Shown: positions 32,784-42,131 of the stretch, one piece after another
Layout of the letters: the number at the start of each line of letters is the position of its first letter
Position numbering within the stretch: the first letter of the stretch is position 1
Assembly: GCF_032268605.1 (NCBI RefSeq)
Contig: NZ_CP130318.1
Coordinates: 372,001 to 436,000, forward strand
From: Paenibacillus aurantius
Lineage (GTDB): Bacteria; Bacillota; Bacilli; Paenibacillales; NBRC-103111
Length of the DNA: 64,000 bases
Reading direction: 5' to 3'
The notes under the pieces: model-generated
Seen by the model: the letters and a program-made list of their open reading frames with translations, nothing else
Told to the model about the DNA's origin: nothing
Databases searched by the model: none
Made by a program: the position numbers and the translations under genes

Positions 32784-34400
32784 TTGAAAAAGTGGATCTC
32801 ATCGCTCGTCATTCCGGCCATGGCGGCCGCAGCGCTGACCGGCTGCAGCGGAAAGACGCCGGGGGAGACGGCCAAAGGCCAGGAAGGGCAGAGCTCGCCG
32901 AGTGCGGCTCCGAAGGAAGTGGCCTACCCGGCCAAGCTTAGCTATTGGGTAGCCATGAACGCCAATGTAGCCGCTACGATGAAAAGCTTCAATGAAATGG
33001 GGGTTTACCAGGAGCTTCAGAAGCGCACCGGCACCGTGGTGGACTTTCAGCATCCTCCGGTCGGCCAGCACAACGACCAGTTTAACCTTTTGCTTGCTTC
33101 CGGGCAGCTTCCGGACGTGATCGAGCATACGTGGGCGGCGGTCTCGAAAGGCCCGGATAACGCCATCAAGGAGAAGAAGATCCTTCGGCTGAACGAGCTG
33201 ATCGACGCGCATGCGCCTAACCTATCCAAAATTCTTAAAGACGATCCGGAACTGAAGAAGCAGATCATGACGGATGAAGGCAATATCTATGTCTTCCCTT
33301 ACTTCTCGAAGGAGGAGTTTCAGCGGGTATACAACGGGCCGGCCATCCGCAAGGATTGGCTCGACAAGCTGAAGCTGCCGGTTCCCCAGACAATCGACGA
33401 ATGGGAGAAGACGCTGACGGCGATCCGGGACGGCGATCCGAACGGGAACGGCAAAAAGGACGAGGTCCCGCTGCTTCTCGATTTGAAGGTCATGGATTTC
33501 GGCCATGCCTTTATCGGGGCCTACGGCATTACATCGGGCTTCTATCAGGATCAGGGCAAGGTCAAGTTCGGTCCGATCCAGCCGGAGTTCAAGGAGTTCC
33601 TGACCGTGATGAACCGGTGGTACAAGGAAGGCCTGATCGATAAAGATTTCGCCACCATGGACCAGAAGCTGAAGGATGCCAAAATGACCGGCAACCTGGT
33701 AGGCGCCATGGCCATGAACGTGGGAGCGGGGCTTGGCAGCTACACCTCCCTGATGAAGCCGAAATACCCCGACTTTAACCTCGTGGGTGTTCCTTATCCG
33801 GCCTTGAAGCAGGGCGGCATGTCGGTCGGGCAGATGAACGCTCCGTTTATCGGCACCGGGGCGGCCATTTCGGCGAATGCCAAAAATCCGGAGCAAATCG
33901 TGAAATGGCTCGATTACGCTTACGGTCCCGAAGGGCACCTCTTGTTCAATTACGGCATCGAAGGCCAGAGCTATACGATGGTGAACGGCAAGCCGACCCT
34001 GACCAAGGAGATCACCACCTCGCCGACCAACCTTCCGGTCAGCCAGGCCATCGCCAAGTACAGCCACGGTTCGTTCTCCGGCCCTTATGTGGTGGATAAA
34101 GGGCTAACGGAGCAGTTTTCCCCGGAGCCTTTCCAGAAGCAGGCCATCGAAACCTGGATGAAGGCGGACCATGCCAAGCTCCTCCCGTCACTCACTTTGA
34201 CCAGCCAGGAAAGCTCCGAAATGTCTTCGAGCATGAACGATATCAAGACCTATTACTCGGAGATGGTCAACAAATTCATTATGGGGATGGAGCCGATCGA
34301 TTCCTTCGACAAGTATGTGGGCACCATCCAGAAAATGGGCATAGACAAAGTCATCCAGACCCAGCAAAAAGCACTTGAGCGCCTCAACAAGCGTTCCTAG
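32784..34400 (+). CDS. Extracellular sugar-binding lipoprotein (LipO-like ABC SBP)
   Basis: A 538-aa solute-binding protein for oligosaccharides. A basic signal sequence (MKKWISSLVIPAMAAAALTGC) ends in a lipobox, so it is tethered to the outer membrane face. DGDPNGNGKKDEVP is a calcium-binding-like loop typical of the LipO/YtcQ group. I chose TTG at 32784, 9 nt after AAGGGGAG, since it puts the signal sequence at the N-terminus. It overlaps the permease gene by 26 nt and forms an operon with both permeases. Confidence 0.9.
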   Translation: MKKWISSLVIPAMAAAALTGCSGKTPGETAKGQEGQSSPSAAPKEVAYPAKLSYWVAMNANVAATMKSFNEMGVYQELQKRTGTVVDFQHPPVGQHNDQFNLLLASGQLPDVIEHTWAAVSKGPDNAIKEKKILRLNELIDAHAPNLSKILKDDPELKKQIMTDEGNIYVFPYFSKEEFQRVYNGPAIRKDWLDKLKLPVPQTIDEWEKTLTAIRDGDPNGNGKKDEVPLLLDLKVMDFGHAFIGAYGITSGFYQDQGKVKFGPIQPEFKEFLTVMNRWYKEGLIDKDFATMDQKLKDAKMTGNLVGAMAMNVGAGLGSYTSLMKPKYPDFNLVGVPYPALKQGGMSVGQMNAPFIGTGAAISANAKNPEQIVKWLDYAYGPEGHLLFNYGIEGQSYTMVNGKPTLTKEITTSPTNLPVSQAIAKYSHGSFSGPYVVDKGLTEQFSPEPFQKQAIETWMKADHAKLLPSLTLTSQESSEMSSSMNDIKTYYSEMVNKFIMGMEPIDSFDKYVGTIQKMGIDKVIQTQQKALERLNKRS

Positions 34401-35340
34401 GGAGCGGGTCGCCCGCCGCTATCGCCAGCCGTCTTATGCCCGGCGGCTGTGGCGCGATATCCGGATCAACCGGCATGTTTACATCATGCTGCTGCCCGTC
34501 GTCGCTTATTACCTAATCTTTCATTACGGCCCGATCTACGGGGTGCAGATCGCCTTCAAGGCGTTCTCTCCCACCCGGGGTTTCCTGGGAAGCCCATGGG
34601 TTGGCTTCGATTATTTCAAGGATTTCTTTAACAGCTATTATTTCGGACGCCTGCTGAAGAACACGCTGCTGTTGAGCCTCTACGAGCTGCTCTTTGCCTT
34701 TCCGGCTGCGGTCGTTCTGGCGCTGCTGCTCAATGAGGTGCGCCGAAGCTCGTTCAAGCGCCTGGTCCAAACGGTCACGTATCTGCCTCACTTCATCTCG
34801 ATCGTGATCATTTCCGGGATGCTGATCGACTTCTTGTCCCGGGACGGCCTGGTCAACCAGCTGCTGACCTGGACGGGAAGGGAGCCGGCCGCCTTCCTGA
34901 GCGATCCGGCCTGGTTCCGGACCGTGTACATCGCGTCGGGCATCTGGCAGAACGTAGGCTGGGGATCGATCATCTACCTGGCGGCTATCTCCGCCATCGA
35001 CCCTACCTTGTACGAAGCCGCCAAGGTGGACGGGGCGGGACGTTTCCGGCAGGTGCTGAACGTGACCATTCCGGGCATTCTGCCCACCGTTATCATCATG
35101 CTCATTTTGCAAATCGGAAGCTTTATGGCGGTCGGCACAGATAAAATTCTGCTGCTGTACAACTCCTCCACCTACGAGACGGCCGATGTGATCGGAACCT
35201 ATGTGTACCGGAGGGGGATACTGGATTCGGACTTCAGCTACAGTGCGGCCGTGGGCCTGTTTAATTCGGTCATTAACTTCGCCCTGCTGATTCTGGCTAA
35301 CCGGCTGAGCCGCCGTTATACGGAGACCAAGCTATGGTAA
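34375..35340 (+). CDS. ABC sugar permease, LplB family
   Basis: A 321-aa inner-membrane permease with six helices. It carries the EAA-type loop (YEAAKVDGAGRFRQVLNVTI followed by PGI) that docks the shared ATPase. The only available start is TTG at 34375 inside the end of the lipoprotein gene, without a strong ribosome site, so translation probably depends on coupling. The basic N-terminus (ERVARRYRQPSYARRLWRDI) is normal for LplB. No ATPase gene is in the cluster; such systems usually borrow MsmX-type ATPases. Confidence 0.9.
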   Translation: MSASTSVPRERVARRYRQPSYARRLWRDIRINRHVYIMLLPVVAYYLIFHYGPIYGVQIAFKAFSPTRGFLGSPWVGFDYFKDFFNSYYFGRLLKNTLLLSLYELLFAFPAAVVLALLLNEVRRSSFKRLVQTVTYLPHFISIVIISGMLIDFLSRDGLVNQLLTWTGREPAAFLSDPAWFRTVYIASGIWQNVGWGSIIYLAAISAIDPTLYEAAKVDGAGRFRQVLNVTIPGILPTVIIMLILQIGSFMAVGTDKILLLYNSSTYETADVIGTYVYRRGILDSDFSYSAAVGLFNSVINFALLILANRLSRRYTETKLW

Positions 35341-35350
35341 GGAGGATCCC

Positions 35351-36229
35351 ATGGGAAAAATGACTTCAGGCGAACGCCTCTTTCAGCTCGTGAACAATAC
35401 GCTGCTGCTGATTTTGTGCCTCGTGACTTTGTATCCGTTTCTTTATGTGCTGTTCGCTTCTTTAAGCGAAGCCGACCGGCTGGTTCAGCACCGGGGGCTG
35501 CTTATGTATCCTCTCGGGTTCAGCTTTCAGGCCTATGAATTGGTTTTTAACAACCCGATGCTGATCCGGGGGTACTTGAACACCTTGTTCTATGTCGTCG
35601 TGGGGACCGCCTTCAACATTTTCATGACGGCGCTCGGCGCCTACGGGTTGTCCCGGCAATCCCTGATGCTGAAGAACCCCATCATGATGATGATCGTCTT
35701 CACCATGTTTTTCGGGGGCGGGCTGATTCCCACGTATCTGCTCGTTTCGGAGCTTGGGATGCTGAACAGCCGGTGGGCGCTTATCATTCCGTCGGCGATC
35801 AGCACGTATAACCTCATTATTATGAGAACGGCTTTTCAGGGCATCTCGGTGCATCTGGAGGAAGCGGCCAAGATAGACGGGGCGAACGATTATACGATTC
35901 TCTTCCGGCTTATCCTACCACTGTCCCTGCCCGTTATCGCGGTTATGGTTCTGTTCTACGGGGTGAGCCACTGGAACTCCTGGTTCACGGCGCTTGTTTA
36001 TTTGAGGGACCGCGACCTGTTTCCGCTGCAGCTTGTCCTGCGGGAGATTCTCATCACATCCAGCACGGACGCCATGACCACCGATGTCCAGGGGATGGAT
36101 AAGGCGGGGATAAGCGAGGTCATCAAGTACGCCATGATCATCGTTTCGACGGTTCCGATTCTGTTCCTGTACCCGTTTCTGCAGAAGTATTTCGTGAAAG
36201 GCGTCCTGATCGGCGCCGTCAAAGGCTAA
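35351..36229 (+). CDS. ABC sugar permease, LplC/YtcP family
   Basis: A 292-aa permease with six helices and the EAA motif LEEAAKIDGANDYTILFRLI. The C-terminus (YFVKGVLIGAVKG) is characteristic of LplC. AAGGAGG lies 7 nt upstream of the ATG. It pairs with the LplB-type permease 10 nt upstream. Confidence 0.93.
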   Translation: MGKMTSGERLFQLVNNTLLLILCLVTLYPFLYVLFASLSEADRLVQHRGLLMYPLGFSFQAYELVFNNPMLIRGYLNTLFYVVVGTAFNIFMTALGAYGLSRQSLMLKNPIMMMIVFTMFFGGGLIPTYLLVSELGMLNSRWALIIPSAISTYNLIIMRTAFQGISVHLEEAAKIDGANDYTILFRLILPLSLPVIAVMVLFYGVSHWNSWFTALVYLRDRDLFPLQLVLREILITSSTDAMTTDVQGMDKAGISEVIKYAMIIVSTVPILFLYPFLQKYFVKGVLIGAVKG

Positions 36230-36268
36230 CGCTTGATCCGATTCATACTTTAAGGAGGAATTAGGAAC

Positions 36269-37384
36269 ATGACCCTTTCTTCTAAAGCTAAACGGAAATC
36301 GGCCAAATGGCTGGTACTGGCCGCCTCAGTCGCTCTGCTGCTCCCGGGATTCGCCACCAAAGGGGTATTGGCAAAAAGTGAGAACGGGCTGGAGCACCAA
36401 TCGGTCAACAGCCAGGGCGTAAGCGCTTATATTGACGTCGCGCAATTCGGAGCGGCCCCCGATAAGACCCCGGTGGAGAACAAGGCTGCCCTGCAGGCAG
36501 CCATCGCCTTTGCCGACGGCCAGGGCGGGGGAGTGGTGATCGTACCGGTGACGGTCGAATACGGCTACAGCCGCAACGATGTGACCACGCATCCGGACTT
36601 CTCTCAGACCGATACCAACATAACGGTAATCGATTATTCGAGGGGCAACACCCCCTATAGCAATCCGCTTGCAAGAGACGGCAACCAGGTCCGCTATTTC
36701 TCCAGCACCGAGGGTGACGAGAAGAACGGGCAGCATGACGGCAACACGACCTGGTTCATGGGCAACTGGCATCCGGCCCTTATGATCATGCATAACGACG
36801 CCACTGCCAACAACCGGCGCGCTACCGTGTTCTTCGGCAACCGGGGCGAAGTGAACTGGGGGATTGGGCAGGGCACCAACACGATCAACGGCGGGACGGA
36901 CGATGAGCTGAGCGATTTCAAAATTGTAGGGAACAAGGTGGCGGGAACCCCCTCCCTCACCACCATGTTCACGGTTAAGAAAATCAGCGGATTCTTCGGT
37001 TGGAATGTCGGCTCTCCCTCGAAGGAATTCCACTTTGTCGGCCGCCAGGCCAATACCGACTTCCTCATTCAACAGAGCAAGGCAGGGGGAGACGTCAACC
37101 TCATGCTGAAGACAAAGTCTAACACACGGACCTTCAAGCTGGAGGAGGATAACGGCGACCTGATCATCACCAAGTCGGACGGATCCGGGACGGCTGTGCG
37201 GATCGGGGCGGACGGGAATGCCTCGTATGCGAAGGGAGTCAGCGGGGGTGCTTTCGATGCCACTACCTTGCCGGGTGCGGCCTCTGTGGCGGTGGGCACC
37301 ATGGTCTTCCACACCGGGCTGAACAAACCTGTCTGGTCGACGGGAACCCAATGGGTGGATGCCAGCGGCACGCCGATCCTCTAG
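36269..37384 (+). CDS. Secreted beta-helix protein with phage tail-spike-like C-terminus
   Basis: A 371-aa exported protein. A signal peptide ends near GFATKGVLA. Residues about 52-80 (IDVAQFGAAPDKTPVENKAA followed by LQAAIAFADGQGGGVV) are the start of a pectate-lyase-3-like right-handed beta-helix. The last about 90 residues (GTMVFHTGLNKPVWSTGTQW then VDASGTPI) resemble the C-terminal motif of phage tail and tail-spike proteins. It may bind or process extracellular polysaccharide, though no lyase active site is evident. It sits in the sugar operon 40 nt after LplC and abuts the next gene. Confidence 0.7.
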   Translation: MTLSSKAKRKSAKWLVLAASVALLLPGFATKGVLAKSENGLEHQSVNSQGVSAYIDVAQFGAAPDKTPVENKAALQAAIAFADGQGGGVVIVPVTVEYGYSRNDVTTHPDFSQTDTNITVIDYSRGNTPYSNPLARDGNQVRYFSSTEGDEKNGQHDGNTTWFMGNWHPALMIMHNDATANNRRATVFFGNRGEVNWGIGQGTNTINGGTDDELSDFKIVGNKVAGTPSLTTMFTVKKISGFFGWNVGSPSKEFHFVGRQANTDFLIQQSKAGGDVNLMLKTKSNTRTFKLEEDNGDLIITKSDGSGTAVRIGADGNASYAKGVSGGAFDATTLPGAASVAVGTMVFHTGLNKPVWSTGTQWVDASGTPIL

Positions 37385-39193
37385 ATGGAGAAGAGCGAGA
37401 AAGGCCGGGATAGAAGCCGGTCCATGCTGAAGCAGGCCAAACCGAGGGAAGACGGGCTTGTCGAGTTCCGGCTTGCCCCGGGAGAAGGCTGCCTTTCCTG
37501 CCGGGTGGAATATTGTACTCCGGACGCGGGCTGGAAGCCTGCCGTCCTGATTCCCTCTCTTGATCCCGAGGAGGTATTGAACGGAGCCGGAGAGCTGTGG
37601 GAAGAGGCTTACGAGGCCGGCATCGTCCGGTTCGCTCCGGAATCCGGAAGGGGGGAGGGCCCTCTCTTCTATTGGAATCTCTATGGAGTAATGGAATTCG
37701 AAGGCCATACGATCCCCTTGAGGCTTACTTTCCTTACGGAGCAGGGGAGATTTGAAGAACGGCATAACCTGAAGCTGACCGGAAGCCGGGCTGTCTACCT
37801 GGACGACTGGGAGGATTATGCGGAAGGAAGCGGCTGGGATGTCCGCAGCAGCCGCTTCGGGACCAGTGTCGGCATGAAGCGGGGGGAGCGGCTCCCCCCG
37901 CTCTCTATTGCCATCCCCGTTCAGGGGGAATACGACGTGTATTTCGGAATGGAGACAGGCAGCGCCCGCTTCCTCGTCAAGATAAACGGGGGGCCGAGGG
38001 CCAGGTTCATGACGAACGGAAGCCGTTATTTGAGCCATCATAACGGGAAGAAGGGGCTGGAGATCTTCTTCGGCCGCTTGCAGCTGAACGAAGGAAGCCT
38101 GGAGCTTTCCCTCATGCAGGAGCATGTGACGAAGGGGGCGGAGCTGGGCCGGATCTCCTACCTCAAGCTCGTTCCCGCCTCATCCGGAGGCTCCCCGGCG
38201 CCGGGCTCGTCTTCGGCGGCGTACGGGAAATTGGCAGGCCAGGAGCTCTGTCTCTTCTACGAACCCTACAGCTATTCCTTGCACGGGTTTCATGACGCGG
38301 AGACGATGAATGAGATCATGCTGCAGGAATTTATCCGGCTCCGGCCGCAGGAAATCTCGATTCAGACCGTCCGAATCGGGATGAAATCGCTGCACCACAG
38401 CCGGTTCCTCGAACGGCTCGACCTGCCGGCGGAGGCCGATGACCGGACGGTTAATGACGATCCGGCCCGGCTGGCGGCCGGCTGCGACATTCTGAAAGAG
38501 ACCGTCCGGGCCCTGGAAGGGACCGGAATCCGGTTGACGGCCAATGTCGGCATGAACCGTCCCTATCTGTGGATCCCGCCTCTGGCCGAGCGGTTCACGA
38601 GGGAGCATGTCGGTCTGATCCGGGACGGGGATTTCGATTACACCCGGCCGGAGGTGCAGGACTACGCGAAAGCGGTCCTCGGTGAGCTGGTGCGGGAGTA
38701 CGCCATCGACGGGCTGCTCCTGGACTACATGCGCTCTCCTAAGAACCAGACGACGGACAGCCTGGTCTCGATCCTAAGGGCGGCCAAGGCGATGCTGAAG
38801 GAGAAGGAAGCTATTACAGGGTCACGGATGGACCTGAAGGTAAGAATACCCGCCGTCCATCCAGTGTACTTCGAAGCCATGGAGCAGGGTGTCGCAGAAG
38901 GAGTAGTGGACGTCATCGTTCCGTCCAATTTCATGACAAGCGATCCGCTGCCCCGAACCGAGCATTACGTTCATCTGTGCCGTTCTACCGGAACACGGGT
39001 GTTCGGCTGTATCGACGGCTGGAAATGGCTGGCCGGCATCGACCCGAAGGCGGGAGCCCTCACGATGGCCCATACGCCGCGGGAACTGAAAGCCGCTTAT
39101 GAAACGTATAGAAAGCAGCATGTCCAAGGCGTTTATTTGTATCAAGCCGATTTAATCGGCGCCAATCCTTACCTGTACGACCTATTCACTTGA
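37385..39193 (+). CDS. Glycoside hydrolase-like TIM-barrel protein (GHL10-type)
   Basis: A 602-aa protein with no signal peptide. The N-terminal half is beta-rich (a carbohydrate-binding or jelly-roll type). The C-terminal half looks like a (beta/alpha)8 barrel of the putative glycosyl hydrolase-like 10 kind, with DGLLLDYMRSP (likely acidic active-site region), IRLTANVGMNRPYLW and VDVIVPSNFMTSD. The ATG follows the previous stop directly, with no clear ribosome site; an in-frame ATG at 37424 is an alternative. It probably acts on sugars imported by the adjacent transporter. Family assignment is tentative. Confidence 0.6.
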   Translation: MEKSEKGRDRSRSMLKQAKPREDGLVEFRLAPGEGCLSCRVEYCTPDAGWKPAVLIPSLDPEEVLNGAGELWEEAYEAGIVRFAPESGRGEGPLFYWNLYGVMEFEGHTIPLRLTFLTEQGRFEERHNLKLTGSRAVYLDDWEDYAEGSGWDVRSSRFGTSVGMKRGERLPPLSIAIPVQGEYDVYFGMETGSARFLVKINGGPRARFMTNGSRYLSHHNGKKGLEIFFGRLQLNEGSLELSLMQEHVTKGAELGRISYLKLVPASSGGSPAPGSSSAAYGKLAGQELCLFYEPYSYSLHGFHDAETMNEIMLQEFIRLRPQEISIQTVRIGMKSLHHSRFLERLDLPAEADDRTVNDDPARLAAGCDILKETVRALEGTGIRLTANVGMNRPYLWIPPLAERFTREHVGLIRDGDFDYTRPEVQDYAKAVLGELVREYAIDGLLLDYMRSPKNQTTDSLVSILRAAKAMLKEKEAITGSRMDLKVRIPAVHPVYFEAMEQGVAEGVVDVIVPSNFMTSDPLPRTEHYVHLCRSTGTRVFGCIDGWKWLAGIDPKAGALTMAHTPRELKAAYETYRKQHVQGVYLYQADLIGANPYLYDLFT

Positions 39194-39219
39194 TTAGCAG
39201 CAGGAAAGAGAGGACAGAC

Positions 39220-40383
39220 ATGAACCTGGGGGTAATAGGATACGGGCTTCGGGCCCGGTCGATCTTAGGAGAAATCGGGAGGCAGGATCCCGGCTGCCGG
39301 GTGGCGGCGGTGGTCGATCCCCGCGAGAAGCAGAGAGAGGAATGGCCGTATTCCGGCGACCGTCCTCGCTATTACGACACGGCTGAAGAGATGCTGGCAG
39401 CCGAGCCCGGCCTGAACGGGGTCATGATCGCCACCCGCTGCACCCTTCATACCGAGATGGCGCTGAAGGTGCTTCCCGCAGGGCTTCCCGTCTTTCTGGA
39501 GAAGCCGGTGGCAACGAACCTTGCGGACTGGAAGAGGCTGCACCAGGCTTCCCTTGCCTATCCGACGGAAGTGCTGGTCTCCTTCCCGCTCCGGGTCACG
39601 CCGATCGTTCAGCTCGTAAAAGAGATCATCGATTCGGGCAAAATCGGATCGGTGGAGCATGTTCAGGCTTACAACAATGTGCCTTACGGCCGGGTGTATT
39701 ACCAGAGCTGGTACCGCAATCCGGAGGAAACGGGAGGCCTGTTTCTCCAGAAGGCCAACCACGACTTCGATTACCTGAATGCAGTCCTCGGCCTGAAGCC
39801 GATATCCTTGTGCGCCATGACCTCCAAGCAAATCTTCAAAGGGAATAAGCCGGCCGGCTTAACCTGCGAGGCTTGCGAAGACAACCGGACCTGCTTGGAA
39901 AGCGCCCTTCGGAAGCCGGAGCCGGAGCGGGAATGGAACGGCTGCTGCTTCGCCGAGGATACGGGCAACGAGGACTCGGGAAGCGTCCTGATCCGCTACG
40001 AGACGGGGATGCATGTCTCCTACAGCCAGAACTTCTTCGTTCGGGGCCGGGCCGCTTCCCGCGGAGCCCGCTTCATGGGCTACAAGGGGACGCTCGAATT
40101 CGATTTCTACCAGAAGCAGGTCCGTGTCTATCTGCACCACTCTCCCCGGGTGGAAACCTACGACATTGAGCCTGGGGAAGGGCACCACGGAGGAGACACG
40201 GCGCTTGCCCGCAACTATCTCGCTATGCTGGCCGGCCGGGAGAAATCGATCATTCCTTTGGAGGCGGGCCTCACCAGCGCCCTTATGGGAATCCTGGCGA
40301 AAGAGTCGGCGGAGCACGGAAGATTCTGTTCCCTTGGGGAGGACTTAGGTGTCCTTTCGGGGTCACCATTTGGGGGACGCTAG
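39220..40383 (+). CDS. Gfo/Idh/MocA family oxidoreductase
   Basis: A 387-aa NAD(P)-dependent dehydrogenase-like protein. The Rossmann motif is LGVIGYGLRARSIL and the catalytic region FLEKPVATNLADW contains the EKP motif. An unusual cysteine-bearing insertion (LTCEACEDNRTCLESAL, near residue 222) may bind metal. I chose ATG 39220 after AGAGAGG; the in-frame TTG at 39190 overlaps the previous gene. It follows the glycosidase-like gene in the same operon. Confidence 0.87.
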   Translation: MNLGVIGYGLRARSILGEIGRQDPGCRVAAVVDPREKQREEWPYSGDRPRYYDTAEEMLAAEPGLNGVMIATRCTLHTEMALKVLPAGLPVFLEKPVATNLADWKRLHQASLAYPTEVLVSFPLRVTPIVQLVKEIIDSGKIGSVEHVQAYNNVPYGRVYYQSWYRNPEETGGLFLQKANHDFDYLNAVLGLKPISLCAMTSKQIFKGNKPAGLTCEACEDNRTCLESALRKPEPEREWNGCCFAEDTGNEDSGSVLIRYETGMHVSYSQNFFVRGRAASRGARFMGYKGTLEFDFYQKQVRVYLHHSPRVETYDIEPGEGHHGGDTALARNYLAMLAGREKSIIPLEAGLTSALMGILAKESAEHGRFCSLGEDLGVLSGSPFGGR

Positions 40384-40496
40384 GCCGATTCGGCAGGAAA
40401 CCGCCCTGTGAAGGGCGAAGGGGTTCTTAACGAGTAAGCCGGGCCCGGGAGAGGGGCTTCTTATTCGTCAACCCACCTGCGAAAGGATGAAGCAAA

Positions 40497-41354
40497 TTGC
40501 GTATTCGGCTCATGACGGATCTTCATTATTCCGCCTTGGCGGAGCTTCCGGTGAAGGATGATTTTTACCGGGCTTATCTGGCCCGTTTCTTCGAAGAAGG
40601 TTCGGAGGCCGACTGGTACCTCTGCCTGGGGGATCTGACCCAGTATGGGCTGGAGGAAGAATACCGGTCGGTGTACGCCATCATTGACTCCCTCGGCAAG
40701 CGAAGCTCCTTTCTTCATGTGCCCGGAAACCACGACCTGCTGACGGCGGGACCGGAGACAACGGAAACCTGGGGAGCCACTCCTCCGATCGCGAACGGCT
40801 TCGGGGTGATCGACTCCGAGGCGGCCGTTATGGTTTTCCTGAACACCTGTAAGACGAAGAGCGCGCTGGATTGGGGAGGACAGCTGGGCGACCTCCAGCT
40901 CGAGCTGCTGCGGAACCAGCTGGCCCAAGCGGGCGGCCGTCCGGTGCTGGTGTTTGCCCATCATCCCTTGCCGGACACGACTGCCTTGTCCGAGCAAGAC
41001 ATGATGAGGGTGGAGAACGCGGAGCCCTTGCTCTCGGTCATGCAGGGGGCGGCCGGGCCGTGCTTCTGGTTCAACGGCCACAATCACATTCAGACGATCA
41101 CATCCGCCGGGAATTGGACCTATGTACAGACCGCGTCAGCCATCTGCCTGCCGTGCTGGAGAGAACTGGAGATCCTGCCCGGCTCCATCCGCATAACCTC
41201 TCATGTGGTCAACGACCCGAAGCTGTATGACCTGGCCCGGCAGAGCCTGGACGGCTTCGCGGGCTTCCACGACGTGCCACCGGCCGTCGCTCTGGGAGGC
41301 GAGCTGGATCAGGATGCCTTGTGGGAGCCCGAAAGTGACGGTCAAACGGCTTAA
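40497..41354 (+). CDS. Metallophosphoesterase (calcineurin-like)
   Basis: A 285-aa cytoplasmic phosphoesterase. The metal-binding signature is complete: DLH (8-10 in MRIRLMTDLHYS), GDLTQYG, GNHD, FAHHPL and GHNH. Substrate unknown; association with a sugar locus suggests a phosphorylated sugar or nucleotide. The start is TTG with AAGGA about 10 nt upstream. It lies 113 nt after the oxidoreductase; the gap shows no terminator, so it may be the last gene of the operon. Confidence 0.88.
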   Translation: MRIRLMTDLHYSALAELPVKDDFYRAYLARFFEEGSEADWYLCLGDLTQYGLEEEYRSVYAIIDSLGKRSSFLHVPGNHDLLTAGPETTETWGATPPIANGFGVIDSEAAVMVFLNTCKTKSALDWGGQLGDLQLELLRNQLAQAGGRPVLVFAHHPLPDTTALSEQDMMRVENAEPLLSVMQGAAGPCFWFNGHNHIQTITSAGNWTYVQTASAICLPCWRELEILPGSIRITSHVVNDPKLYDLARQSLDGFAGFHDVPPAVALGGELDQDALWEPESDGQTA

Positions 41355-41454
41355 TCCACGCGGCTGTCTGCCGTCACGCTGCGTTGAACGCTGCGCGGCC
41401 AACTGTACCTGGCAGCCAAGTCGGGGCTAACGGATGGCTTCTCTGCGGGTTCCG

Positions 41455-41463
41455 TGGTATACT
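41455..41463 (+). promoter_or_regulatory. Extended -10 promoter of the DinB-like gene
   Basis: TGG-TATACT (TATACT at 41458-41463) is an extended -10 element 31 nt before the gene start; no clear -35. Confidence 0.55.
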
Positions 41464-41494
41464 GGCTCCACATTCGAGGACAGGGGTTGGTACG

Positions 41495-41971
41495 ATGGAG
41501 CATGCTTTGATTAAGCAGCTGGACTTCGTCCGGTCGCAGACGCTGAAGGCCATGCAGGGAATAACGGAGGAGGAGGCCGACCGGATTCCGGAAGGGTTCC
41601 GGAACAACCTCCGCTGGCAGTTCGGACACATTTACGTTGTCCTTGAAAGGCATGCCTTCCAGTACATAGGGCTCCCGCTTCACCTGCCGGAAGGCTACAA
41701 GGAGCAGTTTGAGTACAACACCTCTCCGCTTACCCGCCCGGAGTCGGTCCGAGTCCCCGCTCTGCCGGAGATCGAAGGGCTGATGAAGGAGCAGGTCGGC
41801 CGCATCCGGGAGGCGCTGGGCGGACGAATGCAGGAAGAGGTTCCGGAGCCGTACCGGACCTCGTCGGGGGCGCTGCTGAAGACTCCCGAGGATTTTCTCA
41901 GCCTCGACCTGTATCACGAAGGCATGCATTTCGGCGTGATCAAGCTGTACAAAGCGCTGCTTTCCCTTTAA
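41495..41971 (+). CDS. DinB/YfiT-like four-helix protein
   Basis: A 158-aa soluble protein of the DinB/DUF664 metal-dependent superfamily. The typical three histidines are plausible in FGHIYVVLERHAF and YHEGMHFG. Family members are stress-related thiol S-transferases or unknown. I chose ATG 41495 (MEHALIKQLDF) after a CAGGGG site; the open frame upstream lacks conserved sequence. Monocistronic, with its own promoter and terminator. Confidence 0.82.
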   Translation: MEHALIKQLDFVRSQTLKAMQGITEEEADRIPEGFRNNLRWQFGHIYVVLERHAFQYIGLPLHLPEGYKEQFEYNTSPLTRPESVRVPALPEIEGLMKEQVGRIREALGGRMQEEVPEPYRTSSGALLKTPEDFLSLDLYHEGMHFGVIKLYKALLSL

Positions 41972-42001
41972 CGGGCAGCGCCCCCTTTTCCTGCTATCCT
42001 G

Positions 42002-42033
42002 AAAGACCCGGTTTCTCTAACCGGGTCTTTTTG
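42002..42033 (+). terminator. Rho-independent terminator after the DinB-like gene
   Basis: AAAGACCCGG and CCGGGTCTTT pair around 9 nt, then TTG. Confidence 0.92.
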
Positions 42034-42131
42034 TCGCGGGCGGAAGAGATCCTAAAGGCAGGGTAGGACAGAGAATACAACCTGCTTACCGGTGAGGGTG
42101 AGAGCCTGGAGGAGGACAAGGTCACAAAAAG

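Noticed and set aside
36326-38125. 599-codon minus-strand open frame
   Set aside because: Antisense to the secreted beta-helix and glycosidase-like genes; no ribosome site or family motif.
41384-41494. Upstream extension of the DinB-like frame
   Set aside because: It overlaps the promoter and lacks conserved sequence.
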